A DNA stretch of 64,000 nt, taken from positions 7,114,098 through 7,178,097 of the forward strand of contig NC_061476.1 in NCBI RefSeq assembly GCF_022581195.2, given 5' to 3'. The stretch's first letter is position 1, and every line of letters starts with the position of its first letter. This stretch comes from Helicoverpa zea (taxonomy: Eukaryota; Arthropoda; Insecta; Lepidoptera; Noctuidae). Of this stretch, positions 20,370 to 36,600 are shown one piece after another. The position numbers were made by a program, and so were the translations under genes. The notes under the pieces are model-generated. The model ran no database searches, was not told the DNA's origin, and saw only the letters and a list, made by a program, of their open reading frames with translations.

Positions 20370-21366
20370 ATACCTTTTTCAAATGGATTGATTATGTAAA
20401 TTGATCTGTATTGTCCAGTGATAGCTACCTAAGTCAATGGATACCTTTTATAGTGATCCGTTCCGGTCCTGATTCCGGCTAATCAAATGTCATATTGTCC
20501 TGCAACCTTCAGAATGACAAACGGGGCGTGACCTGATCAATGGGCTGTTTAGCTAAACACCCGACTGACTGGCGCCATATTTATTTAGCATACTAGCTTC
20601 AGGGTTCAGGGTTTCAGGGGAAATACAAGTCACAAAGACACAGTATTTTTCCACCGCGGTATAGGGGAACTACCAAAAAAGAAAAGCAGCATCTATATTG
20701 TCCAGTTACAACAAAATCCATTCAACCGTTTGCACCTGAAGAAGTAACAAACATACTCATACTTATTAACTTGAGCCTTTTTGGTGAGAAATCATCGAAT
20801 GATGTCTCCCGCTGTGGGTGCAGCGTGAGGGAGTGTCAGACTCTTACTGACTAAAACCCACCATTCCTTCTTAAGCCTTTTATGTACCTACCAGCGCCGC
20901 AGTTACTCTTTCGAACAATCCCGCAGCATTAACTTGAGCCTTTAGGTATAATTAGTATGGTCAGGCTTATATCAAAAGAAGCCTTGGCTTTAACATGAAC
21001 CAGAGATGTTCACATCGGAAACCAATTCTTTTGTGATCCTACTTAGATTGGAAACGAGGAATAACAGGATATCTACAGATGTTAATATTATTGACAAAGG
21101 TAGGCACGCCAGTGCGTCAATAAAAACACATCAATAATTTGACATAGATATATCACATCACGCGTGACATCAATAATTCATAGTTAGATAGCAATTTTGT
21201 TCTAATGATACAGGAAATCAAAGTAATTTGTAACCACGAAACGTTATGTAAGACATAAGTATACCTAAGTATATGACTCTATTGCAATGTAATTAGGTAC
21301 TGCAGTTTGTACCTATCTACCAAGATATTTGATGTAAGATTTAAGGTACCTACGTTTTTAAAGGGA

Positions 21367-21546
21367 GACTGCAACTGTCGACCACACTTGCAGCGACTGC
21401 ACAAAATCGGTCGATAGCTAAGGGCAACTGCACGTATTGCTGCCGCTTCGATCCAAAACGGTTTCATGTAAATACATACAAACCAGTAGTGCAGCTGCGG
21501 CCGACTTCATGCAGGCGCGGCATGTGCGGTCGGCAGTGTTGCAGTC
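21367..21546. repeat. Palindromic MITE-like repeat
   Basis: GACTGCAACTGTCGACCAC at the left pairs with GTGCGGTCGGCAGTGTTGCAGTC at the right (inverted, diverged). It is internally rich in GCAACTGC and CTGCCGC strings. Boundaries are approximate. Confidence 0.6.
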
Positions 21547-21792
21547 GATAGCTAGCATTGAAAACGTGCCTTGAATATCACAGTAATTTCGTTTCGTGTC
21601 CGTCAGACAAAGGGTAAAACAATTTAATGTCTATTAAAACAAAGGTTCTTGAAAACGACGTTGCAATCGGTTTTTTATAGGTAGATAACAAATGTGTGTT
21701 GAGAAATAAAGAAGAATGCAATCTGTGTAAAAACCCTTCAGTATCAGTGAATACCCAGGATTGATAAGCCTGAGCATCCTTATGCTTGCTAA

Positions 21793-21920
21793 TCTATCCT
21801 ATTAATAAAAAACTGAAGAGTTTGTTTGTTTGTTTGAATTTATCGGGGAAGTCTGTATGTTGCTACTTGCTTAGGCTACTTTTTATCTGAGTGCGCATAT
21901 AAGTTTTTACGGGACGCTAG
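21793..21920 (+). mobile_element. Mini-Helitron of the family that hosts the satellite
   Basis: The 5' end A|TCTATCCTATTAATAAAAAAC is followed by TGAAGAGTTTGTTTGTTTG, and the 3' end is GGGACGCTAG|T. The 5' end is the same family as the terminus at 56124, just upstream of the satellite. Confidence 0.65.
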
Positions 21921-21954
21921 TAAAATAAGTAAAGGAAGCTAGTTCAGAGACATA

Positions 21955-22140
21955 GAAGTTCGTAAGAGAACTTCACAAATCAAAGTCATTTCATTTAAGC
22001 ACTATGAACAACACTTATGAACGTCAAGAATATAAAAACTTAAGTTTGATTCTAGTTGCCGTTCCAAAAGTTCTAGCAAGCTTCCTATGGAGAAGAATGG
22101 GCAAGAAACTCCATATTCACTCTTCTTAAAAACAGGAGGT
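21955..22140 (+). repeat. Dispersed repeat (second copy at ~40890-40975)
   Basis: Contains CATTTCATTTAAGCAC, CACTTATGAACGTCAAGAAT, TTTGATTCTAGTTGCC and GAAGAATGGGCAAGAAACTC. The 40890-40975 copy keeps TTACAAGCACTTATGAACGT and GTTTGATTCTAGTCAGG. Probably the 3' part of a retroposon. Confidence 0.55.
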
Positions 22141-22524
22141 ATTACAGTTTTAAAGTAGGTATGTACCAATAGGTACAATATAATAGCATGCGAAGATCAT
22201 GTAAGGAGTAAACAAAAAAATATGAGAATAAATAATTCAGGTACCTATATTTATAAGGGTAAAAAATTCGGAATTGTCGTGACTCAGGGCGTAACCATCA
22301 TTCATACGGATGTCTCGGTAATTGGCACAAAAACAATAGGTTTAATTTATGCAGATGACTGCAAACTGTCATGGGAGGATAATCTTTACAAATGACAGCC
22401 TTTGTGGCTTTCCGGCTTTGTGTGCATAAAACTGCTCTGAGAAGAAAGCAATACTTAGCTACAGTTATGTTTTTAAGTACTTACGTAATTTTTGCGTGTC
22501 TTGACGATTTTACGAATTCATTAT

Positions 22525-22715
22525 GTGCTTAGTCTTTTCCCAGCTATGTTCGGGTCGGCTTCCAGTCCTACTGGATGCAGCTGAGTAGGTACCAGTGTTT
22601 TACAAGGAGCGACTGCCCTATCTGAGCTCTGCAACCCGGATAACCCAATACCCCTTGGAAAGACTGGCGTCAGACTTACTAGGTTTTGACTATCCGTAAC
22701 AACTGCCAAAGATGT
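22525..22715 (+). repeat. Dispersed lepidopteran repeat with GGTCGGCTTCCAGT core
   Basis: Reads CTTTTCCCAGCTATGTTCGG, GTCGGCTTCCAGTCC, GATGCAGCTGAGTAGGTACC, ACAAGGAGCGACTGCC and GACTGCCAAAGATGTTC. Diverged copies or fragments are at ~11010-11130, 24630-24780, 33685-33850, 49005-49070 and, inverted, 50490-50590. Confidence 0.65.
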
Positions 22716-24629
22716 TCAATGAGGACTTCACAAATAACTAGGTATCTGTATCTACATCATATTATTTATCTCAAGTGCGGGCTGCTTTTCTCATACATAA
22801 GAGGAATGAGCGCTTGCTCAACAAGGCGAATTGGTGAAGGTTTCCTTAAGATATTTTCCTTCATCTTCGGATATTCAGTTGGGAAGATAATGATGATATC
22901 CATTTCTTCGTATAATAGGTACAACAAAAAATAGTGTAATTTCTTTAGCGTATTCTGTGGTAAAGTTGTATTAGGACTCGATACCAACGTATTGAGCTAT
23001 TGGTGAGTCTGTAGACTGTCAGTCTTGCATCTATTGGTGTCCAACCTTCAACCTACATACCACTTCCGGAACACACATAGCACCGTTCTTTCTGAGACCC
23101 AATTTCACATTTGAACCTTTCCATATAGAAACACAATGCTCAAAGCGAGAAAGAAAAAGTTGATTTCTGCACGGATACCAAAATATGTGTGAAACCAGAA
23201 TGCTAAATAAGGAGATATCATCTTGAAGAACGACAGCATTTGCATTTTTATAAGTACCTATGTTGCAACCGCTTGTGTCATAAGGACACCTACATACAAT
23301 GATATTGTAAATGTAAACCAGTCGAATATCCTTAATTCACCAAATATAGACTTTGCGTGACCAGTTTTCGATGTTCAAGGCAATTTTAAAATCTAGTAGG
23401 TAAGTAAGGACATATTAGTTTAATTATTTACTAATTTTATGGTCTAGTGATTAAAAGCCCGATTGCCGTGCTTCAGATACGATTCCCGGTGGTGGCCGAA
23501 ATCTGTTTGGGGGTTTTAAGTCTTTCGTAAGTAGGTACCTATGGAAATTGGTGACACTCCTGTCTCCAAGAACATACCTAACAAGCTGCTGGTCCTGCGA
23601 CAAATCTCTCTCCAGACTCGTCGGCAATTAATTAAAAAGCAATTCAGTATCACTCTACGAAATAACGATAGCAACAAGCTGACGTGTTGTATCCAATTTT
23701 AGACATAGGGTCAATTCACTATGACGTACATACAACGCATATTAAATGGTAATGAGGCAATACGCTATCCTTCCTCAGCTTAATTTGAATGGTAATCTGT
23801 GGTGACCTATTGGGTAATGACTTAGCGACACAAAATAGGTTTTATAGTAATAGGACGGCTGAAGGATTGCGTTTATTTAGCGTGGCCCTAGTACACAGTT
23901 CTGTATAAATAATGTAGGTAATATTTCCCCTGGAAGATCAAGTTGAGACTCCACGAAGAAAAAATTAACGCTCACTCCCGCCCCTCCGTAGTAGAGGAGA
24001 ACGTTTCGTTGGTACTAAAACTTTTTAGTGCAGAAACGATCGAAAAAAGTTCCTATTTACGTGTCGAAAGACTTACCGAAACCCTGGTAAACAAGGGCTT
24101 TAGAAAGAACATAGCTGCGTTTTAGTAATTAGATAGGTTTCCAAACGTTTTACACTGCTATTTCTGCATCAAAACCCACTCGAATTTGTGAGATGACCAC
24201 AAATTCACGTTTTATCCATGGAGTCTACCAATTAGGCACCAATTTGCAAGAAGTATAATCACTCAAATATAATAGAATTTCTATGCAAGACAAAATCTAA
24301 TTTAACGTTCCTTTCTATCTATCGCGTTTATGATATTAGCGAGGGTTTATTTATTCAGCCAAGCATTGAGATAAAAGTACTTAGGTACCCATGCGTAGAT
24401 ACAACTCGTAAAAATACTTTGAAGTGACGATTCTACGTTGAAGTGGGTATTTTCTACAGATGCTTTGAGATAGTACAGATAACATTTTGTCTGATATCAA
24501 GTTTGTTGTATTTGCGTGCGGTAAAATCCCTGCTCTTAGTGCGTAAGAGTTTTACTGAATAACTTCTACTTCATAAAAACCTAGCTCTTTTTCCGTGGTT
24601 CCACCCGTTCCGAAGGTACCAATCATCTA

Positions 24630-24780
24630 TCAAGCCTTTTCCCAACTATGTTGGGGTCGGCTTCGAGTATAACCAGAGGCAGCTGAGTAGGTACCAGTGT
24701 TTTGCAAGGAGCGACTGCCTATCAGACTTCCTCGACCCAGTTACCCGGGTAACCTAATACCCCTAAGAAGACTGGTTCTT
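24630..24780 (+). repeat. Dispersed lepidopteran repeat, another copy
   Basis: Same order as 22525-22715: CCTTTTCCCAACTATGTTGG, GGTCGGCTTCGAG, GCAGCTGAGTAGGTACCAG, GCAAGGAGCGACTGCC, CCCAGTTACCCGGGTAACC. Confidence 0.65.
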
Positions 24781-25544
24781 ATCTTGAATTTGCGAAACAA
24801 ATTTTATTGAAATTGGTTCAATAGTTTTAGCGTGAAACCGCGACAAACTGACAGAGTTACTTTCGCATTTATAATATTATCTACATAGGATTACATAGTG
24901 AATTTTAATAATAATAATAAGTAATGGATTTCTCTGGGATTCCCGAGGCATGTGGCTGCGCCATTTTCTATTTTTTTTCTGCGTCTGCGCATGTTGAGAC
25001 ATGTGACCTTTTTCAATTGTCTCTGAATGAATAATACTGCGGTACCACGCAACTTTACATTCTACAGAACAAGGTTGAAGTTGCATTGCATTAAAATAAG
25101 GACAGTAAATAATAAAATACAATAAAAATTATACTGCCATTCTCATATTTTTTCCTTTAAAAACCGGTATACTCAAATATTTGTTATGACCCTAGAATAA
25201 TTATTAAGTAGAGTATTAAATGCAACAAAAAACTGCCATACACTATTTTACACAAAATACGTCATAAACTTATTTTTATTAAACTTGTTATCCTTTTTGA
25301 TATTATTAAAAAGAAACTCGTCTGCTTAAGGTATGCTTATTCATTTTATTTCTTTTAAACTTATAAAGTCCAGTATATTATTTATCACATAATAAAAACC
25401 ATACATCTAGAGAATGAATTAAATACTATAAACGATAAAAGCCATCCTCTACCATGTCTTGTCTGACAGTTTTTAAATATAAACTCAAAAACTACTGAAT
25501 GGCTTGAAGACTCATGAGGTTTTCCTATTTTAATCATATATTTT

Positions 25545-25715
25545 AAGAGGAAACATTTTGTTGTACAAACAAGGCTCCAAAATTAGTAAACAGATTAAAA
25601 AAAATCTTACGCTGTTGGGAAGCTACACTGTTCCTGGGTGATATAGGCTATATCTTGTCCAGATACAAGCACTAGTTTAAACAGTATGCGGGTGAAACCG
25701 CGGTAAAAAGCCAGA
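25545..25715 (+). repeat. Helitron-type fragment
   Basis: Contains AAGAGGAAACATTTTG, CTGTTGGGAAGCTACAC, GGTGATATAGGCTATAT and GCGGGTGAAACCGCGG. The same sequence order occurs at 26396-26575, 31870-32045, 33138-33250, 35615-35875, 36537-36716 (minus) and 49078-49258. Confidence 0.6.
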
Positions 25716-25746
25716 CATATAGGGAAGATCAAGGTATATTAATTTA

Positions 25747-25927
25747 CTAGCTACCGCCCGCGTAGAGATAATTCTTCAAGAGTCCGGGATAAAAACTATC
25801 CTATGTTCTCTCTCAAGGTTAACTCTATCTCTGTTCCAATTGTATTAAAGTCAGTGGTTTAGACGTGAAAGCGTAACAGAGAGACACACAGACAGAGTTA
25901 CTTTCGCATTTATAATATTGGTGGGGA
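25747..25927 (-). mobile_element. Mini-Helitron, 181 bp
   Basis: Read on the minus strand it starts A|TCCCCACCAATATTATAAATG, then CGAAAGTAACTCTGTCTG, and ends GCGGGCGGTAGCTAG|T. Both canonical Helitron ends and the A/T flanks are present. Confidence 0.8.
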
Positions 25928-26040
25928 TACCCATAAAATTTTTGGGTTAAAGACAAGGATGTAAACAAATATATTCTTAATCCATTCTCTAAGTTTATGA
26001 TAACAATAGCTTATAAACTAATTCTTCTCCAGTGTTTAGT

Positions 26041-29064
<3,024 letters not shown>

Positions 29065-29904
29065 TTTGAACCAACAGACCTGAAATAAGACACAGGAGTA
29101 CAGCCTTTAACTAACAAATAACAACTATCAAGTTCCAGCAGTAGTTTAATTAAATTAAAGTTGAAATAACTTGAAGAAACAGGCTTAATTATACGATAAA
29201 TTATCATCATAACAAACTTCTCGCGTTGAGTTTTTGAGGTTATGTTTCAGTAAATACAAATAAAGTTCAATATCTACATTTTTCTTACTTACAAATTAAT
29301 AGTTTCAATTATTTGTGTAATGTTTTGCACGCTTTACTGATTATAATCGTATTATTTCTGCAACTTTGTGATAAACACACACAAAAACAACTTTACTGCG
29401 TGACAGACACTGCTGACGTAAAATTGAACGAATGAGTGAAGTACATTAACTGCTCGTTCGTTTCGAGCATAGACAATAAAGAAAATGTTTCAGTGTTGCC
29501 CATCATACATCTGGATATTTAATTTGTTTAAATGATTAATAATTCAGTAATAAATCTAAATAAAAAGTTAAATAGTCCACTAATAAATCTGTTGAGTTAC
29601 AGTAATAGATCACCGTAGTTAATGTGGAGATCTAAGTGGGATGCCTATGCTCAGCAGTGGACGTCCTATGGCTGAGATGATGACTTAAATTACATACCTA
29701 CACGATATTATAATCTTTTCAGTGGGTTAAGAAATAGAAAAATACGAATTAATGAGAAGGCACCTTCTAATTATTAAATTAGTTAGGCTTAGTGTAGTTA
29801 TCTACACCTACACCATGTACTCTGGGAAACCTTTTCTGATAGTTATTTGTCTTTGTTACAGGGATTATTAACTTCACCGGCCACCCAACAAAATCTAGAT
29901 CAAA
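29065..29904. promoter_or_regulatory. Probable shared divergent promoter region of Rpb10 and the ATP13A-type gene
   Basis: Only 840 bp separate the Rpb10 ATG (minus) from the first possible ATG of the plus-strand P5B ATPase. Splice-acceptor-like sequences precede both ATGs (TTATTTCAG on minus ending at 29080; TCTTTGTTACAG on plus ending at 29861), so non-coding first exons of both genes should start in between. An RTE tail fragment (GCTCAGCAGTGGACGTCC...GAGATGATGA, ~29630-29690) has landed here. I see no clear TATA box; assignment is from gene arrangement. Confidence 0.5.
29630..29690 (+). repeat. RTE 3'-tail fragment
   Basis: GCTCAGCAGTGGACGTCCTA followed by GGCTGAGATGATGA resembles the 3' end of the intact RTE-like element at 2075-5223 (AGCAGTGGACTGCGATAGG...GATGATG). 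Confidence 0.6.
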
Positions 29905-29952
29905 ATGACACTGAGTATGGAACAATATCTAAATACAGATGACAGCCAATCG
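29905..29952 (+). CDS. Alternative first coding exon 1a of the ATP13A-type gene
   Basis: After an acceptor-like TCTTTGTTACAG (ending 29861) the sequence GATCAAAATGACA gives an ATG in a good context. It encodes MTLSMEQYLNTDDSQS and ends in a consensus donor TCG|GTAAGT in phase 0. The next coding exon (33462) begins in phase 0 with VVYGYRKSRW, so 1a and 1b are interchangeable. It gives a shorter N-terminus (16 versus 39 residues). Confidence 0.55.
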
Positions 29953-30660
29953 GTAAGTCCGTCATTGTTTATTTAAACTCTCATAAGGCTTATTAAGCAT
30001 GTTTAATAACAAATACTTGATAACAAATATTTGATTATTTAAAATGTTTGTTTCTGCATAGATGGTTAAAAATATAATATTTTATTATTATCAATAAATA
30101 AATAACTTCCTCTTCTTTCATAGAAAAGTGAATTATACCATTTTACAAATCCGCTTTTACAAAAGTAGTTTTCTTTTTGATTTTTAACCCAAAACTGTTT
30201 GAATTGCTGGCAACATTGGTTATTGATCTGTCTGTCTGACAGCTTTTCATATTAGTTCATTCATTTTCTTTTCATTCAATCATTAGCTATTTTTTATAGT
30301 GCGTTTTCTGTGTTGTGTGTGAATCAAAATTAAACAAAAAATATTAATTAGTATGAGTAAAAGTGCAAAAATCTGTGTGATTGTCATATGTATATGAACT
30401 ATGTACACACGGCAAACCTTTAAAACGGAACAATGATCTCGCGTTGAAAGAAAAATTGAGTCATTCCAAGTGAATGCTGACCATGAGATATTTTGATTTC
30501 CTATTCGCTCATAATAGAAACAAAAACAAGAATCTTTAATACAATGTTTAAATAAACAAACGAATGCACAAGCAAATTAATTAACAAAAGCAATATAATT
30601 AGCTACAATCGCAATAAATATAGTTATAGTGTTTTAACAGCTGTTTAAAACTTGAAAACA

Positions 30661-33600
30661 ATGGATTCTGAATTTTCCGAGGACGATGTCCAACCTCTTA
30701 TTCAATACGAGAATAATAGAGATTTATATTTGGAACTCACTGCACAGAAAATCAATACTGATCCTGAATTTGTACAGGTAATTTAAAAAACTGTTTTTTT
30801 TTTGTTTATGATCCAAAGGACAATGCTCATGAAGTATGAGAAAAAAACCCAGGCCCGGCGCAAAAGAAATGTAACTCAAAATATAGGTAATAATAAGTAA
30901 TTAAATATTACATAGGGGGCATTATCGAAATCAGTGGCTATATGCGTGAAATTGCTATTCGAATTTTAACATCTGCGGTACATTGCTACTCAAGATTTTA
31001 GAGGTAACATAATGTATTAGTAAAAGGAACAGCAAACAGATACAGTTGTGGTTTAAGAGCAACATAATGACATGTTTATAGCAACTTCTCCACTATTCTA
31101 CCTACTTTTACAAAATAATAGGATGATAGAACTAAAACAGGATATGAATGCACTTTTCATTTTAATATCTAATAACGCTTAAAAGTCATCGATTCTTTAT
31201 TTCTAACACGACGAGATCCAAAAATGTTGCGGGATGCGCGAACTGTTCCTCATGTCTAGCCCACCCTAAGTAATGTAAAACGCTCATGACGCGATGACGT
31301 GGGCGCTGCAACCTGTATTTCGGTATTGATTTATCTTTTTGGAGAAGCTTATTAACTACTTGCCATATTACTTGTTTGTTGTTTCAGATAGCACTTTAAT
31401 TAAACTATAAGCCCCAGCTGCTCATGTTACCCCTTTAAAAAATCAAATAGCAATTTCATACATTTAGCCATTGATTTCGATGATGCCTCCTATGCAGTAT
31501 TTCATTACTTATTATTACCTATAATTTGAGTTACTTTTCGTTTGCGCCGGGCTTGGGTTTTTTTTGAGCATTGTCCTTTATGAGCCTAAAATTACTTCCA
31601 TGGGTCAATGGGTTATCTAACGCAAATAAACTTAAAATGTAACCATTAAGTTAGTATTGCAGGTTTAATATTTTTTTTGGAGCATCATGCTGGTTAGATA
31701 ATAATTCTTTCATGTTGGAGTTCTGTCTTTGTAACTTATAATAAAAAGAAATAAGATGCAACTCTGCTCTTATTTTTAAAACTGGTCAGAAACTGGTTTT
31801 GCAACTCTGTTTCGAAGAAATATAAATATAAACTTGTCAACAAGTCCTTAATTTTGAATCAAATTAAAATTTGTTAAAATTTGGTTGTAATGGATAAACT
31901 CAAAAACTACTGGACCAATTTTAAATATTCTTTCACCATTAGAAAGCTGTATTATCTGTGAGTAACATAGGCTGTATTTTATCCCGGTGCGGGCAGTAGC
32001 TCCCACGGGACGTGGGTGAAACCGCGGGAAAATGGCTAGTGTAGAATAAAAGTAAGATTAATTATAATTTAGATCCTACAGCTTTCAACACAGAATCAAT
32101 AAATTGTTAATTATTTGTAGAAACATTATTTAAAACATAGTTTTTTTCATATGTGAAAGATATTAGTTCATATTAGGTATTGCATAATAATACTTATTTC
32201 ATATATAAATTGCAGGATTCTATACTTAAGAAGACCATAGTATTTATTGAATCAGATTCAATATAAATGGAAATTAGAGTTTTTGGTAAGCTCAAGTAAA
32301 AAAATGCTCAGTAGACCACAGAATAAAGTAGATTGTATTTAAACTGCAAAATAAAATATTTTCCTTTGCAATGGTCATAGTAGTCATCCTTGCGACATTA
32401 CTTGGCTTATCGTTTATCCTTACTTAATATTATAGATGCAAAAGTCTGTCTGTCAAGCATTCACACCAAAAGAACTGGATTGATTTATTTTGGTACACAT
32501 ATAGTCTAGCTAGAGCGTAAGAAAGACCATAGGCTACTTATTATCCTGTTGTGGAAAGTGATTCTCCCAGGTCATAGGTGAAACTCCTATAACAGCTATA
32601 TAGTAGACAATATTATTTAGGGCCAATTTTTGAATAACCTGTTAACTTCTATCTGAAGAATATGTTTCACTACTGTATAGAAGATATATTAGACAGCTAT
32701 ATTTATTTCTCAGATAGAAGTTAACTGATGATTGAAAAATCAGGCCAATTAATAAATTAATTGTACACAGTTTTGTCTATCTAGTTATCATACAACATTA
32801 ATACTTGTAAACCCCATATTATCTCAATGAACACTATTGTATAGTTATCAAAGTATGCCATTACTCATCTTGCAGCTGTATATTACAAATAATTGATAAA
32901 ATATTACAATACTGTTAATGTAGTATGTAATTAACTGCTGCAATTAGTTAATTATTTAGATAACAGATGTTGTTTAATAGTTCAGGTAATTTGTTGCAAT
33001 TATCTGTACAATATTTATTGTTATTATTTATTTATATCTATGAACTTTTTGTAATTGCTAGTTTACGCTATATTGGCTGTAGTTGATCTGTAAGGTTGGT
33101 GTATCCTTGAGATTAAAATTAACTTAGAGAGCTCACATCTATACTAATATAATAAAGAGGAAATATTCTTTTGTTTGTTTATAACGTAGAGGCTATTGAA
33201 CTGATTTGAATATTCTTACACTGTTGGAAAGCTACACTCTTCCGAGTACTAAGTCTCAAGAAGCCAATTTTCAAGTGGAAAAGTTAATCATCAAGAAATA
33301 TAGATGTGTTCCTGATCTAGTCTGTCAGATTATTATCTCATCCCACTATACCAATGAGATAAGATCATAGATACTGGCTGTATTAGCAAGGGCCGGAAAA
33401 CTGAGAGTCCACTATCTCTCCTACATACATACATAATAATAATTAAATTGTTTGTCCACAGGTGGTATACGGTTATCGCAAAAGTCGATGGCGGACGGTT
33501 CTCACATATACACTATCCTGCATATTCATCGGGCTACCTTTCCTGGTCTTCCACTGGCTTCCCACCTGGCTGCTGTATGCTACCTGCGTCAGGTGTTCCT

Positions 33601-36600
33601 TCCAGATAGCTGACAGAGTTCTTGTTGTTGTAAGTATAATTTATTTTGTTGTTTGTATGCTTATAATGTAAATTACTAAGTATTTTGGGAGCTCCAGTGT
33701 AATCGGATGTAGATGAGTGTCATTGTTGCTTGGAGAGAGTGCCAATCTGACCTTGTGAACCCAGTTACCAGGCAACCTGATAGTTTTTATTAAGACTACT
33801 GGGTTCTGACTACCTGCAAAGACTGCCAAAGATGTTAAAATGTCAGCCGAGATACATAAATTGTACGATTGGCATCCGAAATATGGGGAAACCCGTAATG
33901 AAAAGGTCATCATGTAATTATAATTCAAGGAATAATATCAATAATGCAGAGAATACACTGTTTAGTTTCCATGGTCGTGAACCAATAGCATAGAAAGTAC
34001 CTATACTGGCTTGAGGCGCGGCCCGTCCGGCACGTGATGTATTTTATAACTATTTGTTTGAAAGCTGCAATTCCAACTTACGACTTGAGGCGCGGCGCAT
34101 CCAATCTTGCTACAATGACACATATTGTATGAATGTCTTCCTCTTATAAATAAATGCAATGGTTTTATCTACATGTATATTAGATAAAGAAGTTAGTGAA
34201 AGAAAGAACGCGTTTATTATTTGTGAATGGTGACTAACTATTATGTATTTGTTTTCAGGAAACATATCAAAAGAAATGCAAAAGTTACTACATTCATTTA
34301 ATATTACACAAAGATATTGCAGATACAAGGTAAGCTATTTTATTGATGAATTATTAATCCATAATTCCAACATCTGAACATAGTGTTATGGGGGAGAATT
34401 TTGTCCTATCATGGGACAGTTTATTAACATTAATAGGGACCCGAGTTCTTACTTGTTCCCTAAATACACTTTTGTGCTACGTATCAGTTGAATGGAACAA
34501 CCATGATCATACCAGAAAGTTGGTTTAAATTGGATGGTTTGAAGGATGTCCAATAGGCTAGTTTCCTAAAAAATAATAATTAGTCCGTCTTGTAGATTGT
34601 CCAAAATTAAGCGATACGTATTAATTTTTTTTTTAATTGGATCAGAACTTATTAAGATATAGCGTATTAAAGTTGAGTGTGACGTCACAAAGTGCTATAA
34701 TTTTCAGGAGTCTGTGACGTAAAAGGCCCCCACTCCTAATTTTTGAAGCGTTGTATCTTTGTCAGTGTATGTTTAATTAAAAAAAGACAAAATACGTATC
34801 CGATAGTTTTTAATTATCTAAAAAGCGGACTAAATATTATTTCATTATTTCGACCCTGGACACTACCCTATTGTCATAAGTTTCTTGCTTTTATTGTCAA
34901 AATGAGATAATTTCCAATGAGAATCAAATTATATCTTGTAATGTAATTGGCCTTGATTGAAAGAAAGAAACATTTATTTGCTTAAAACATAGGTGGTACC
35001 CGGTTTTACAATGGTTAAAAGTTCTAGCTACATTCTGCCTAACTTGGCATGCAAATATTTATACTTACATAATATATATTTTTTTTAATATTCTAGTATT
35101 TTAATTATACAAATTATAGTTGCTTAAAATCTACTTAATATTATTCAATATAAATATACAATAGCTATTACATTTCCTTTGGTTTTACAAATAATCATAT
35201 TCATCAATTATACATTGCATAAATTCATCTAGCGTATAAAACACTTGTGTATCAGCCATTTCTTTAGCTTCCGTTTGAAATAAGTAGATAAACGAATGAT
35301 TTGTTTTATATTGCAGTGGTCTTCTGAACGAAGGGTTTGACGATGATGGCACCAAAGAGAAGGGCCCCATTGAAAGTGCTGACGCTATACATACACCCAT
35401 ACATTTAGACGACGGATCCACACTAAGTGAGTACATTATTTTAATATATAAATAGACACTTTACTCTAAGGTTGACTGGAGCATAGACTAATATACTAAT
35501 TAGTATTTAAGATTGGAGAGAATGACTATGGCATTAAGTCCGCCTTTGTAATTGTATGATTGCATAAAGTTAAAATAAATAAATACTTCGTATTTAACAT
35601 CATAATAAATGTTTGTCTATATTAATATAGTAAAGAGGAAACATTTCTACCAATTTTCCAAATCGATTCAGTAGTTTCGGAATCTATTTGTACCAACAAA
35701 TAAACAAAATGTTTCCTCTATATACCTACAAGAATATTACCTATTGACAAGATTTTCTTTCGCATTGGGAAGCTACATTACCCCCGAATAACATAGGCTA
35801 TATTTTACCCGGGTTAGGGTACCGGAAGTAGCTACACGCGACGAGGCTGAAACCGCAGAAAACAGCTAATTTAATATAAAATCATATATCGGGGGATTTT
35901 TCACAAGCTTCAATCAGTATTATTCACTTGACCACAAGTCAGGAATGTCCCTGACAGTACGATAATAGGTATTCAAACAATCCTACACAAGTACTATCTA
36001 ATATACCTAAACATTATTATAATGAATCCTGTATTTTATCCTGTTTCCTATAACATTTATGAGACAACATGTTTGAGTTATATTACAGACAAGTTTCATC
36101 ACAATCTGTTGAGCCGTTTGCGCGTGAAGAAGTAACAAAATATACATTAAAAAACTTTGCGGTTTGTCAAATTTAAGCAAATTTTTGCGTCACAATAAGG
36201 AAGAAATTGCAGAACAACATACTATACTATACTATCATTGTGAATACCTAATTTCAAGAATTCACAAGTAATGATAAGCTTACTAGAACATTGAACGGTT
36301 TTATCAACAATTTCACAGTTTATAAACTGTGCACTTTTGTTTACAGTTTTTGTACGTTAAAAACCACATTTTTTGTAAGCCTAGACTTCATACACAAATG
36401 CATATTTGATAATATTAACGGCTAAACAAGTTTTGTAACTGCAATATGTATGTAGATACCTATGTACTGTAACGCGTAGCACGCTAGGGACCGGGATCTA
36501 CGATAAATAAAATACATACCTACATTTTTATTTGAAACTAGCTGTTTCATGCGGTTTCGCCCGCGTCTCTTGGGAATTTCTTCCCGTACCCGGGATAGTC

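Larger units (their letters stand above)
18980..26040. other. Intergenic repeat-rich interval, no gene recognised
   Basis: ORFs of 60-82 codons at 19027, 21279, 22686, 23943 and 24877 have no recognisable domains and no supporting splice context. The interval holds a SINE tail fragment (~19640-19715), two MITEs (20183-20369, 21367-21546), two short Helitrons (21793-21920, 25747-25927), dispersed repeats at 20790-20930, 21955-22140, 22525-22715 and 24630-24780, and a Helitron-type fragment with GTGAAACCGCGACAAACTG at ~24800-24885. Confidence 0.5.

Noticed and set aside
23943..24125. 60-codon plus-strand ORF of ordinary amino-acid composition
   Set aside because: Looks protein-like at first glance, but no domain, splice context or homologue is recognised.
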